A DNA stretch of 64,000 bases from an uncultured Draconibacterium sp. (GTDB lineage: Bacteria > Bacteroidota > Bacteroidia > Bacteroidales > Prolixibacteraceae): positions 970,001-1,034,000 of the forward strand of contig NZ_OY775906.1 of NCBI RefSeq assembly GCF_963675065.1. Direction: 5' to 3'. Each line of letters begins with the position of its first letter. Within the stretch, counting starts at the first letter, position 1. The position numbers and the translations under genes were made by a program. Positions 52,686 through 61,117 of the stretch are shown one piece after another. The notes under the pieces were generated by a model. It was not told the DNA's origin. It searched no databases and saw nothing but the letters and a program-made list of their open reading frames with translations.

Positions 52686-53441
52686 TTAGTTCAAAGCGAA
52701 ATTTATAGGAACAGTATACTGAACACGAACAGGTTCGCCACGTTGTTTTCCCGGTTTCCAAATGGGCAAGGCTTTTACTACCCGAAGTGCTTCTTTATCC
52801 AACGATGGATCAACTCCACGTTCAATTTTAGCATCACCAACCGAGCCGTCTTTTTCAACCACAAAAGAAACATAGACCTTGCCCTGGATACCTTCTTTTT
52901 TGGCAACATCGGGATAATTGATTGCATTTGCAATATACTTTCTTAAAGCTTCGTCGCCTCCAGGGAATTCGGGCATGTCTTCCACAACAAAAAATACGGC
53001 ATCAGAACCTTCTCCTCTAGCGATTTTTTTCTCTTCAGCTGCTCCTCCATCCAGGGCAAACTTGATTGGCACTGTATAACTTACTTTTACCGGAACACCT
53101 TTTTGTTTTCCAGGCTTCCAGGTTTTATCCAGCGCATTCATAACCCGTAATGCCTCTTTATCCAGCGACGGATCAACACCACGGGCTATTTTGGCATCTT
53201 CAATATTGCCCTCTTCATTTACAACGAAAGTAACATATACTTTCCCCTGAATTCCATTATCTTTCGCTGCTTCAGGGTATTTTACCAACGCTGCAATATC
53301 ATCGCGCATGGCTAAGTCACCTCCGGGATATTCAGGCATATCTTCAACAATAACAAATACACCCTTTTCCTTGTTGTTCTCCTGTGCGAATACGCTCACT
53401 GTTAACAAGCCAGCCAAAATGAATACAATAAATTTTTTCAT
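52686..53441 (-). CDS. Secreted protein with two tandem TonB C-terminal domains
   Basis: A 251-residue exported protein: signal peptide (MKKFIVFILAGLLTVSVFAQ), then two near-copies of a TonB C-terminal domain, about residues 30-130 and 150-251. Each runs EDMPE(Y/F)PGGD, NGIQGKVYV(T/S)FVV, ARGVDPSLDKEALRV, WKPGKQRG(V/E)PV and ends in PI(K/N)FAL. No membrane anchor or Pro-rich span remains after signal cleavage, so it is not a normal energy-coupling TonB; a periplasmic decoy, adaptor or sensor is possible (inference). It follows the anchored TonB gene by 34 bases. Confidence 0.85.
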   Translation of the reverse strand: MKKFIVFILAGLLTVSVFAQENNKEKGVFVIVEDMPEYPGGDLAMRDDIAALVKYPEAAKDNGIQGKVYVTFVVNEEGNIEDAKIARGVDPSLDKEALRVMNALDKTWKPGKQKGVPVKVSYTVPIKFALDGGAAEEKKIARGEGSDAVFFVVEDMPEFPGGDEALRKYIANAINYPDVAKKEGIQGKVYVSFVVEKDGSVGDAKIERGVDPSLDKEALRVVKALPIWKPGKQRGEPVRVQYTVPINFALN

Positions 53442-53475
53442 AATTCTTTTCTATTAATGGTTAAATTCAAAACGT

Positions 53476-54174
53476 TTACTGCAACTGAAATGTAATTAGC
53501 GCATTGTAGTATACTTTTACCGGTTTGCCGCGCTGTTTCCCTGGTTTAAATCGTGGCAAGCCGTTTATAACCCGCAGGGCTTCTTTATCCAGCGACGCTT
53601 CTACAGGTCTTAACACCTCTGCATTACTTACATTTCCAATTTCATCAACTACAAATTTCACATATACTTTTCCCTGTATTCCGTTTTCCTGCGCAATTAC
53701 CGGGTAACGAACGTGTGAACTGATGTATTGATACAAAGCTTTTGTTCCGCCCGGAAATTCGGGGCTTTCTTCCACTATCACAAATACTTCATCAACAGCC
53801 TCTTCTTCTTCATCCATACTTTCCACGATGGGCTGCACTTCAATAATTGTTTCGTCATCAGCTTCAGTGTCCTCTATTAAAAGTTCATCTTCTATTTCAA
53901 TATCGTCGTCAACAATATTGAGCACCTCAATCACTTTCGGTGGTGGCGGTGGCGGCGGTGGTTTCACCTCCTGTTCACGCGTAATTGGAATAATTTCTTC
54001 CTCGATTTCAAGCGATTGAATCATTCCCAGGGAATCGGCTTTGTTGGGCGACGTTGTCCATTCAAACGCCACTAACATGGTTCCCAATGCAACTACTAAA
54101 CCAACTAAAAAGAAGGTGTTTCGTTTGCCTTCCAGATCTGCCTTCTGTGTTTTTTTACATTCCATAATCTTCAA
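53476..54174 (-). CDS. TonB energy-transducing protein
   Basis: A 232-residue anchored TonB. A hydrophobic segment (NTFFLVGLVVALGTMLVAF, about residues 19-38) enters the membrane; then come a Pro run (VKPPPPPPPPKVIEV), an acidic Glu/Asp-rich span (about 90-125) and a C-terminal TonB domain (EFPGGTKALYQYISSHVRYP, NGIQGKVYVKFVV, FKPGKQRGKPVKVY). It would couple ExbB/ExbD to TonB-dependent receptors, though exbB/exbD are not in the window. Start at 54174 or, with three fewer residues, 54165. First gene after the dyad-bearing promoter. Confidence 0.9.
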   Translation of the reverse strand: MKIMECKKTQKADLEGKRNTFFLVGLVVALGTMLVAFEWTTSPNKADSLGMIQSLEIEEEIIPITREQEVKPPPPPPPPKVIEVLNIVDDDIEIEDELLIEDTEADDETIIEVQPIVESMDEEEEAVDEVFVIVEESPEFPGGTKALYQYISSHVRYPVIAQENGIQGKVYVKFVVDEIGNVSNAEVLRPVEASLDKEALRVINGLPRFKPGKQRGKPVKVYYNALITFQLQ

Positions 54175-54262
54175 ATTTTGTTATTACTCTAAAGTTTACC
54201 GTTCATTAATAGTAAAAACAACATCTTCTTTATGGCTATCTTTCAGTTATCCGTTATGTGAA

Positions 54263-54293
54263 CAAACATACAACTAATAAATTAGTTTACAAA
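54263..54293 (-). promoter_or_regulatory. Promoter of the tonB cluster
   Basis: Minus-strand TATGTTTG (54270-54263) is an exact -7 match, TTTG (54293-54290) an exact -33, spacer 19 bases. A dyad AACTAATAAATTAGTT fills the spacer (54272-54287). Confidence 0.65.
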
Positions 54294-54370
54294 CTAAATT
54301 CTTAGTTATTGAAAATATGGTCATTTCAAATAACTGTTTCACTGATTGTTATACAACTAGAATTTTAGTT
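54272..54370. promoter_or_regulatory. Three AACTA-N6-TAGTT operator dyads
   Basis: AACTAATAAATTAGTT (54272-54287), AACTAAATTCTTAGTT (54292-54307) and AACTAGAATTTTAGTT (54355-54370). The first lies between -33 and -7, the second over -33. They fit the outer arms of known BlaI/MecI operators (ACTACAnnTGTAGT type), so the linked BlaI-family repressor is the best candidate binder. Confidence 0.6.
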
Positions 54371-54404
54371 ATACAACCAATAGGAGTTTTCAATAAAATG
54401 TCTT

Positions 54405-55172
54405 TTAAAGGATTTTAAAATTATCCCGGTCAGAAAGTAAGGGGAATTTTAGTCTGAAATTATGTAATTCGGAATAGGAAATTTCAAAAGTTTTAAGCGC
54501 TTCATTTTCTCCAATAAACTCTGCAATTCCTTTAGGAGAAATACATGCAGAATCGCCCAAATAGCTTATACCTGTACCATCGATTCCAACACGGTTTATT
54601 CCAAAACAGTAGGCCTGATTTTCAATAGCTCTCGAAATGAGCAGATTTTTCCAAACATGATGACGTGGCGATGGCCAGTTGGCCATATAAAATACAACAT
54701 CGTAATCTTCCAGGTTTCGGGCAAAAACCGGGAAACGCAAGTCGTAACAAATTTGTGGACAGAATTTCCAGCCTTTGTATTCGACGATTAATTTGTCTTT
54801 TCCGGGAGAGTAATGCAAATGCTCCTGCCCCATGCTGTACAAATGGCGTTTATCGTACGTTTCAATTTTACCATCAGGAAATACCCAAAGTGCACGGTTA
54901 TACACCTTTTCATCATCTTCAATGATCACACTTCCTACAACTGCTGCATTTTTATCCGCAGCTACTCGCAGCATCCATTTTACAGATGGGCCAATCATTT
55001 GCTCCTTTAACTTTTCCGGATGCATTGAAAAGCCGGTTGTAAACATCTCGGGAAGAATAATTACATCTGTCTCTTCGATGTTTTCAAGCCATTTGGAATA
55101 TTTTTCCAGGTTTGCGTCTGGATTTTCCCAGATTATATCGGATTGGATGATGGTAATTTTCAGGTTTTCCAT
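54405..55172 (-). CDS. Omega-amidase-type carbon-nitrogen hydrolase (YafV-like)
   Basis: Nitrilase-superfamily amidase of 255 residues from the ATG at 55172, close to E. coli YafV (256). The catalytic triad is visible: Glu in LPEMFTTGF, Lys in YDKRHLYSMG, Cys in PQICYDLRFP; a second Glu follows in the usual place. YafV-type enzymes hydrolyse 2-oxoglutaramate/2-oxosuccinamate, clearing products of glutamine transamination and linked to methionine salvage. An in-frame ATG at 55196 would add eight residues. It has a palindromic repeat just upstream. Confidence 0.9.
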   Translation of the reverse strand: MENLKITIIQSDIIWENPDANLEKYSKWLENIEETDVIILPEMFTTGFSMHPEKLKEQMIGPSVKWMLRVAADKNAAVVGSVIIEDDEKVYNRALWVFPDGKIETYDKRHLYSMGQEHLHYSPGKDKLIVEYKGWKFCPQICYDLRFPVFARNLEDYDVVFYMANWPSPRHHVWKNLLISRAIENQAYCFGINRVGIDGTGISYLGDSACISPKGIAEFIGENEALKTFEISYSELHNFRLKFPLLSDRDNFKIL

Positions 55173-55183
55173 TTTGTTATTTT

Positions 55184-55259
55184 GAACGCTGAGCACACTG
55201 ATTTTTCAGATAGTCACTGATATCAGCGTAAATCAGATTTATCTGTGTCATCAGCGTTC
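55184..55259. repeat. 76-bp palindromic repeat (ends GAACGCTGA / TCAGCGTTC)
   Basis: Terminal arms GAACGCTGA and TCAGCGTTC, with internal complementary blocks (CTGAT/ATCTG types). It fills the space between the nitrilase start and the alcohol dehydrogenase stop. The form matches dispersed intergenic palindromes of REP/ERIC type; copy number cannot be told from one window. Confidence 0.6.
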
Positions 55260-55261
55260 CA

Positions 55262-56305
55262 TTATTTAAAATTATTGATAACAGTAACTCCCAGGTTTTC
55301 AAACTTATTCATGTTCATTAATGCTTCCGGTGCTTCTTCAAGCGAAATGGTTTTACCCAGCAAAAGTTCAGGATTTACCTTGCCCGCTTTTATCATTTCA
55401 AAAACAGCATTGTAACGAAATGCCTGCATTCCATGGCTCCCCAATATTTCAATTTCGTGAGCAACCACTTTGTCCATGGGCACTTTGGGGTGTTTATGAT
55501 CGGCAGTTGTTAATCCAACCTGCACATGTTTTCCCCGTTTCCGCAAACAGGAAATCGAATTAAAACAGGTTTCCTGGCTGCCCAGCGCATCGATGGAAAG
55601 ATGCGCACCGCGATCGGTAACTTTTATAATTTCAGCAGGAACATCCTGTTTATCTTTTGCGTTAATCAGAATGTTTGCGCCTAACTCTTTCGCCAACTTC
55701 AATTTTGCATCGTCGATATCAACTGCAATCACATTCGCACCTGCACCCGATGCAATATTTATGGCCGACAAACCGACTCCTCCGCAACCGTGCACTGCTA
55801 CCCATTGTCCGGCTGTAACTTTCCCCTGGTCGATAACCGCACGAAAAGAAGTAATAAAGCGGCATCCTAAACTGGCAGCTGTTACAAAATCAATTTCATC
55901 AGGTAAATGCACCAGGTTGATATCGGCATATTTTATTTCCACGAACTCAGCAAACGATCCCCAGGCCGTAAATCCCGGTTGAAACTGGTTATCACATATT
56001 TGCTGATTGCCTGTCTGGCATTCAGGGCAACAACCACAGCCACTTACAAAGGGAACTGTAATGCGATCGCCAACCTTAAAGTTTTTGATTTCTGATCCAA
56101 TTTCAACAATGGTACCGGCCAGCTCGTGCCCCGGAACATGCGGTAAAACAATATCCGGATCGTGCCCCATCCAACCATGCCAGTCGCTGCGACAAAGTCC
56201 GGTGGCTCCAACTTTTATGATCACACTATCGGGCGAAACCGTTGGGTTGGGAACTTCTTTGATTCCTATTTTTCCCTGGAATTCTTCGTAATAAACCGCC
56301 TTCAT
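55262..56305 (-). CDS. Zinc-dependent medium-chain alcohol dehydrogenase
   Basis: Oxidoreductase of 347 residues from the ATG at 56305. Catalytic zinc ligands: Cys in GATGLCRSDWHGW, His-Glu in HVPGHELAGTIV; the structural zinc lobe is a Cys cluster CGCCPECQTGNQQIC. The cofactor fold has VHGCGGVGLSAINIA (Rossmann GxGxxG) and an Asp for NAD (VIAVDIDDAKL). The Trp after SDWH and EIEILGSHGMQAF suggest the AdhA/aryl or polyol type, but substrate is open. The upstream in-frame ATG at 56329 gives eight extra residues. Confidence 0.9.
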   Translation of the reverse strand: MKAVYYEEFQGKIGIKEVPNPTVSPDSVIIKVGATGLCRSDWHGWMGHDPDIVLPHVPGHELAGTIVEIGSEIKNFKVGDRITVPFVSGCGCCPECQTGNQQICDNQFQPGFTAWGSFAEFVEIKYADINLVHLPDEIDFVTAASLGCRFITSFRAVIDQGKVTAGQWVAVHGCGGVGLSAINIASGAGANVIAVDIDDAKLKLAKELGANILINAKDKQDVPAEIIKVTDRGAHLSIDALGSQETCFNSISCLRKRGKHVQVGLTTADHKHPKVPMDKVVAHEIEILGSHGMQAFRYNAVFEMIKAGKVNPELLLGKTISLEEAPEALMNMNKFENLGVTVINNFK

Positions 56306-56449
56306 TGAGCATACTTTGTTAAGACTCAAATGTAGTTAGAAGAAATTTTAAATGGAAAGAATATTTTTAAAAGTCTTGGTGTTATTCGTGTTTTATTGGG
56401 CTGTTTTAAACACAAAGACACGAAGCCACAAAGAAGTATTAATGCTTTG

Positions 56450-56571
56450 CACCATGCTTTAGTGCGGTGATACTGACATCTCAAAAGAAAAGGGCTTTAG
56501 CCGTTAAAGTAAGATTAAAGGCTAAAGCCGCCTCTTTCTTCAGTTTTCTATCGCCAAGCTAAAGCATGGCG
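56450..56571. repeat. Nested inverted-repeat element
   Basis: Outer arms about 22 bases (56450-56471 and 56550-56571, core ATGCTTTAG/CTAAAGCAT) and inner arms GGCTTTAGCC (56493-56502) / GGCTAAAGCC (56520-56529), with further weak complementarity between. It lies in the 302-base space between the alcohol dehydrogenase and DnaE genes; a CACAAAGACACGAAG-type run precedes it at 56411-56432. Looks like a small REP-like or MITE-like element. Confidence 0.55.
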
Positions 56572-56607
56572 AAAAACTATTAAGACACAATACAATTGGG
56601 CTATTTT

Positions 56608-59600
56608 TCAATTTAACAATTTGGCATCTTCGGCAACATGAGCCTGCAGTATTTTACTTTTATCCGGCGCCTTTAAACGTGTCGATGGCTCTTCCATATT
56701 TTCATTCGGCAGGCGGTATATTTCAGCCGCTTCGATGCTAAGAAAGCCAAATTCCTCCACTACTTTTCCTTTTATCAGATAGCAGCCGCCGCCCGAAAAG
56801 GGGTAACGCGCGGCAATATCAGGAAACTGCACCGTGTCGATCCAATGCCCTTTAAAATCGATGAATACGCCGAAACTCATGCTTTTGCCATCGCTGGTTC
56901 GGGTGCGTTTTACATGCACCAAACTTCCTACAATAGCCACGTTTTGATTGATCAGAAAAACCAGATCGGCAGCAGTGGTTGGCGGCAGCTGCATATTTTC
57001 AAGCAAATGAAAAGGCGAACAGGTAACCGGAAAACCCAGCAGTTCAATTTCATCGTAGGCATTTTCCAGCGGATGATAATACAACTCCGGAATTTTAAAC
57101 TCCTTCACTTCCTGCTTAAACAAAGTACGTTCAGGTGCAGTCTTTTTCGATTTCGAAAGAATAAAATGTGCATTCCACAACAGTTCCTTTTTTGATTTCC
57201 GGGTAAAATTAAAAGCGCCAATCCGGATAAGAATACTCAGCTGCTCAAGCGAAATGGGCACACGCTCCAGAAAATCCTGCAAACTGTGGTAATAACCGCC
57301 CCGGTAGCGTTCTTTCAAAATGGCATTTACGGTATTTGTTTCCAGGCTTTTCAAAAATCCCAGGCCGAGATGAATCACTTTCCCGTTAATCACGGTTTGT
57401 TTTTCGCTGCGGTTAACACAGGGCGGAAAAATGGTTGCGCCGTGCATGCGGGCCTCGTGCACATACAATTCGGTGCGGTAAAAACCACCGCCGTTGTTAA
57501 TGGTTGCCACAATATATTCCAGTGGATAGTAGGCCTTTATAAACAGCGCCTGGAAACTCTCCACTGCATACGACGCCGAGTGTCCTTTGGAAAAGGCGTA
57601 ATTGGCAAAACTCTCGATCTGCTCCCACACACGTTTTACCAAATCGAGGGCATAACCACGTTCGGCACAGTTCGAAAAGAATTTGTCTTTGATCTTTCCA
57701 AATTCGTTGCGCTGCTTGAATTTCCACGACATGCCACGACGCAAAATATCCGACTCTGCCAGTGTCAGGCCGGCAAAAAGGTGAGCCACTTTTATTACAT
57801 CTTCCTGGTAAACCATCACGCCGTAGGTTTCTTCCAGTAACTTATAAAGTGCCGGAGCTTCGGCTTTTGCAGCCACACAACGACTGCGGTCGCGGTAACG
57901 CAAAATGTACTCGCGCATCATTCCGCTTTGCGCCACACCAGGGCGAATAATGGAACTGGCCGCCACCAAACGCAAGTAATCGTCAGCCTCCAGCTTAGTC
58001 AACAACATGCGCATGGCCGGCGATTCCACATAAAAACAACCGATGGTATTTCCACGTTTCAGCAGCTCTTTTATTTGCGGATCTTCCTTAAATGTCCTCA
58101 GGTCGTGAATATCAACTTCATTCCCGGCATTTTCCTGTACCATCTGAATGGCATCCTGAATTTTACTCAAACCGCGCTGTCCCAGAATATCGAATTTGGC
58201 AAAACCAATGTCTTCAGCTTCGAGCATACTAAAATGAACAGTAGGGAAACCTTTGGGTGGCATAATGGTTGCCGAGTACGCACTGATGGGCTCTTCGGAA
58301 ATAAGGATGCCGCTGGAATGTACACTTAAATGGCTCGGGAAACCGTGAATCAATTTACTGTACTGAAGTACGAGTTTCCCAATATCATCCAGGCTACCAA
58401 AATCGGTTACTTTTTGTAGTTTTTCGATTTCGTGTGTGGGCAAACCAAACACTTTGCCCAGTTCACGAACCACCGATTTGTACTGAAAAGTGATGTAAGT
58501 TCCCACCAGTGCTGTGTGATCCCATCCGTGCCGGTCGAAAATATAGCGCGTAATATGATCACGGTCGCGCGAGGCAAAATCAATGTCAAAATCAGGAGGA
58601 CTTTGCCGCGAAGGATTAATAAAACGCTCGAAATACAGATCAAGTTCAATGGGATCGACATCGGTAATACGCAGCAGATAAGCCACCATACTGTTGGCGC
58701 CACTTCCCCGCCCCACATAGTAACAAGCTTCGCGGCGGGCGTACTCCACCAGGTCCCAATTGATAAGAAAATACGCAGCAAAATCCATTTGCCGAATCAC
58801 TTGCAGTTCTTTCTCCATTCGCGCAACCACGACCTCCGAAGGATTACCAAAACGATATTTCAGCCCTTCATTCGCCAGTTTTGTCAGCAATTCAAAATCC
58901 TCTTTGGGCGAGTTGGTAAAACACTTTTTGTTTTTGGCCTTTTTAAAGGTAAAATGAATGGAGCAACTGTTGATTAAACGCTGCGTATTTTCAATAATAT
59001 CCGGAAAATCGCGAAATACCTCCCTGATCTTTTCCTGCGGGAACATAATCTCATCCGGACTGGCTTCTTCACTTTTGGGCAGGCGACTTAGCAAAGTATT
59101 GTTGTCCATCGTACGCAAAAGCCGGTGGATATTAAAATCGCGTTTGTTCCGAAAAGTAACCGGCTGCAATACTACCAGTTTTTCCCGGTGATTGCGCAGG
59201 TCGCCAAATATTTTACTTATCTGCGTTGGTTTTACACCGATAAACTCATTCTCGCGCAACAGTTTTGGACGCACTTTCCCAACCGGATAAATAAAATACA
59301 CGTCCTCCATCTCCGGAGCTCGTTCCGCAAAATCAGCCTTTTCGTGCAAATGCATCGTCAGGTGCTCGTTTAGCTTCAGAAAGCCACTGTTGTTTCCGGC
59401 AATGCCAATGTATTGCTGCTGTGCTCCATTTCTGAAATCGATTCCCACAACCGGATGCAGGTCTTTTCCCTCGCAGCGGCGGATAAAATCGATGGTGGCT
59501 GAAGTATTGTTGATATCAGTCAACACCAGCGAATTGTAACCTTTTCCGGTAGCTTCATCAATCAACTCATCGATAGAAAGCGTGCCGAATTTGTAGCTGT

Positions 59601-59625
59601 AGTATGTATGGCTGTTTAGTAACAT
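56608..59625 (-). CDS. DNA polymerase III alpha-type, error-prone DnaE group
   Basis: A 1005-residue C-family polymerase from the ATG at 59625. The catalytic Asp motif is present as PPDFDIDFASRDRDH (about residues 345-360), with GRGSGANSMVAYLL and EDVIKVA/GMSWKF segments. The N-terminal PHP domain is degenerate: the usual HxHSxYS-D-G and TDHG motifs read SHTYYSYKFG and TDINN, so no proofreading PHP chemistry is expected. It is shorter than replicative DnaE (1160) and close to DnaE2/ImuC. Neighbours are DinB and a LexA-like S24 protein, so a translesion role in DNA damage is likely. Confidence 0.88.
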   Translation of the reverse strand: MLLNSHTYYSYKFGTLSIDELIDEATGKGYNSLVLTDINNTSATIDFIRRCEGKDLHPVVGIDFRNGAQQQYIGIAGNNSGFLKLNEHLTMHLHEKADFAERAPEMEDVYFIYPVGKVRPKLLRENEFIGVKPTQISKIFGDLRNHREKLVVLQPVTFRNKRDFNIHRLLRTMDNNTLLSRLPKSEEASPDEIMFPQEKIREVFRDFPDIIENTQRLINSCSIHFTFKKAKNKKCFTNSPKEDFELLTKLANEGLKYRFGNPSEVVVARMEKELQVIRQMDFAAYFLINWDLVEYARREACYYVGRGSGANSMVAYLLRITDVDPIELDLYFERFINPSRQSPPDFDIDFASRDRDHITRYIFDRHGWDHTALVGTYITFQYKSVVRELGKVFGLPTHEIEKLQKVTDFGSLDDIGKLVLQYSKLIHGFPSHLSVHSSGILISEEPISAYSATIMPPKGFPTVHFSMLEAEDIGFAKFDILGQRGLSKIQDAIQMVQENAGNEVDIHDLRTFKEDPQIKELLKRGNTIGCFYVESPAMRMLLTKLEADDYLRLVAASSIIRPGVAQSGMMREYILRYRDRSRCVAAKAEAPALYKLLEETYGVMVYQEDVIKVAHLFAGLTLAESDILRRGMSWKFKQRNEFGKIKDKFFSNCAERGYALDLVKRVWEQIESFANYAFSKGHSASYAVESFQALFIKAYYPLEYIVATINNGGGFYRTELYVHEARMHGATIFPPCVNRSEKQTVINGKVIHLGLGFLKSLETNTVNAILKERYRGGYYHSLQDFLERVPISLEQLSILIRIGAFNFTRKSKKELLWNAHFILSKSKKTAPERTLFKQEVKEFKIPELYYHPLENAYDEIELLGFPVTCSPFHLLENMQLPPTTAADLVFLINQNVAIVGSLVHVKRTRTSDGKSMSFGVFIDFKGHWIDTVQFPDIAARYPFSGGGCYLIKGKVVEEFGFLSIEAAEIYRLPNENMEEPSTRLKAPDKSKILQAHVAEDAKLLN

Positions 59626-59664
59626 AAACAATGCGTAAATACTTTAATGCGAGAATGCTTAAAT

Positions 59665-59722
59665 CAGTTTCCAGTCACTGGTCACTAGCCATTGGTTCTG
59701 AACACTGCGACTGCTCACTGAT
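59665..59722. repeat. Short repeats of CAGTCACTGG type
   Basis: Successive CAGT/CACT words, including the dyad CCAGTCACTGG (59671-59681), between the dnaE and dinB genes. Looks like an intergenic short repeat; no gene is present. Confidence 0.35.
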
Positions 59723-59773
59723 CATCTTTTCCTTCATTATTCTTAAATCTTTAATCATCATTTATCACTTAAT

Positions 59774-60991
59774 TTACATCCTCCGGTGTGCCGGAATTAC
59801 CGGTGGTTGGCCGTTAAAAGGATTGCTCATTTGTCCAATACCACGTGTTCCCAATGTTGAAGCTCGCTGCACGGCATTTTGCCCATAACGATTGCGAATC
59901 TTATCTATGCGCTGGTACAGGTTAATCAGTTTGGTATCGTCTTCAAACAGTTTCATCTGGTAACTTCCGCCCACCAAATGACTGAAACGCACGCCCACCA
60001 GCCGCACCAAAACCCGGCGTGTGTACAGCTGATCAAAAAGCTCCATAGTAGTTTGAATTAACGTATGATCGAGCGATGTGTACGAAATGCGTTTTTGGCG
60101 GGTGCGGGTATCAAAATCGGAATAACGCACGGTTACCGTAACACACGACGTTAGTTTATTGCCATTGCGAAGGTAAAAAGCCAGTTTTTCGGCCATGGCC
60201 AGCAACAGTTTTTTCAGCGCCTGCACATCAATAGTATCTTTCTCAAAAGTCAGCGACGATGAAATGGATTTCCGCTCGTGATAAGGTTCTACCAACGAAT
60301 TATCAATGCCCTGCGCCTTTTTCCACAGCACAATCCCGTTCTTTCCCATCACTTTGTCCATCAGCTCAATGGGCATCTCCTGGATGGTTTTCACATAACG
60401 GATTCCCATGCTCAGCAGCATCTTGTAAGTCTGATCACCCACCATCGGAATTTTTTTCACCGGCAGCGGTGCCAGGAACTCTTTTTCGTGCCCGTATTCA
60501 ATTTGCTGATAACCATTAGGTTTTATCTCGCCTGTAGCCACTTTCGATACCGTTTTATTGCTTGACAGCCCAAAAGAAATGGGTAAATGTGTTTGATCGA
60601 TAATTCGTTCGCGTAGTTCCTGTGCCCATTTGTAGCAACCGTAAAATTTGTCCATTCCGCTTACATCAATATAAAACTCGTCGATTGATGATTTTTCGTA
60701 AAGCGGTGCCCCTTCTTTAATAATATCGGTTATCTCATCGGAGAATTTGCTGTAAATGGAGCTGTTTCCTTTTACCACAATAGCCTCGGGACAAAGTCGG
60801 CGTGCCATTTGCATGGGCATAGCCGAATGTACGCCATATGTCCGCGCTTCGTAACTGCAGGCCGCCACCACTCCCCGTCCGCTCACACCTCCAACCAACA
60901 CCGGTTTGCCGATCAACTCACGGTTCATCAGCCTTTCACACGACACAAAAAAGGTGTCCAGATCAATATGTACAATATTTCGATTCAACAT
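59774..60991 (-). CDS. dinB: DNA polymerase IV (Y-family)
   Basis: Translesion polymerase of 405 residues. Catalytic residues are visible in IVHIDLDTFFVSCERL near the N-terminus (Asp of motif I) and SSIDEFYIDVSG (the Asp-Glu pair of motif III); CSYEARTYGVHSAMPM is the Y-family steric region. A thumb and little-finger domain follow (from about 235), and the C-terminus has a short basic tail. In the - strand it follows a palindrome (61015-61029) and precedes the DnaE gene by about 150 bases, forming a DinB-DnaE damage-response pair. Confidence 0.94.
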   Translation of the reverse strand: MLNRNIVHIDLDTFFVSCERLMNRELIGKPVLVGGVSGRGVVAACSYEARTYGVHSAMPMQMARRLCPEAIVVKGNSSIYSKFSDEITDIIKEGAPLYEKSSIDEFYIDVSGMDKFYGCYKWAQELRERIIDQTHLPISFGLSSNKTVSKVATGEIKPNGYQQIEYGHEKEFLAPLPVKKIPMVGDQTYKMLLSMGIRYVKTIQEMPIELMDKVMGKNGIVLWKKAQGIDNSLVEPYHERKSISSSLTFEKDTIDVQALKKLLLAMAEKLAFYLRNGNKLTSCVTVTVRYSDFDTRTRQKRISYTSLDHTLIQTTMELFDQLYTRRVLVRLVGVRFSHLVGGSYQMKLFEDDTKLINLYQRIDKIRNRYGQNAVQRASTLGTRGIGQMSNPFNGQPPVIPAHRRM

Positions 60992-61014
60992 GTCGATATT
61001 TTCGTCATTTTTTC

Positions 61015-61029
61015 GACTATAATTTAGTC
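61015..61029. promoter_or_regulatory. Palindrome before dinB
   Basis: GACTATAATTTAGTC has perfect GACTA/TAGTC arms around five bases, 24 bases before the dinB ATG; a GTCATTTTTT word occurs on both sides. Candidate operator for the adjacent XRE-S24 protein. Confidence 0.45.
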
Positions 61030-61055
61030 ATTTTTTATTATATTTGGAAATAAAA

Positions 61056-61088
61056 GCATGAAGACCGAAGTCGGGAGACGGGAGTAAG
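61056..61088. repeat. Left member of a repeat pair flanking the four-helix-bundle gene
   Basis: Contains GAAGACCGAAGTCGGGAGAC. The reverse complement of a similar word lies at 61470-61510, on the other side of the gene. Confidence 0.5.
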
Positions 61089-61117
61089 AAGAAAATACAA
61101 ACTATAAAATATACATT

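Noticed and set aside
53828..54019. Gly-rich frame opposite the tonB gene
   Set aside because: The Gly run is the antisense of the TonB Pro run.
57286..57840. 184-codon + strand frame inside the DnaE gene
   Set aside because: It is the opposite strand of a well-supported polymerase gene; its sequence resembles no family.
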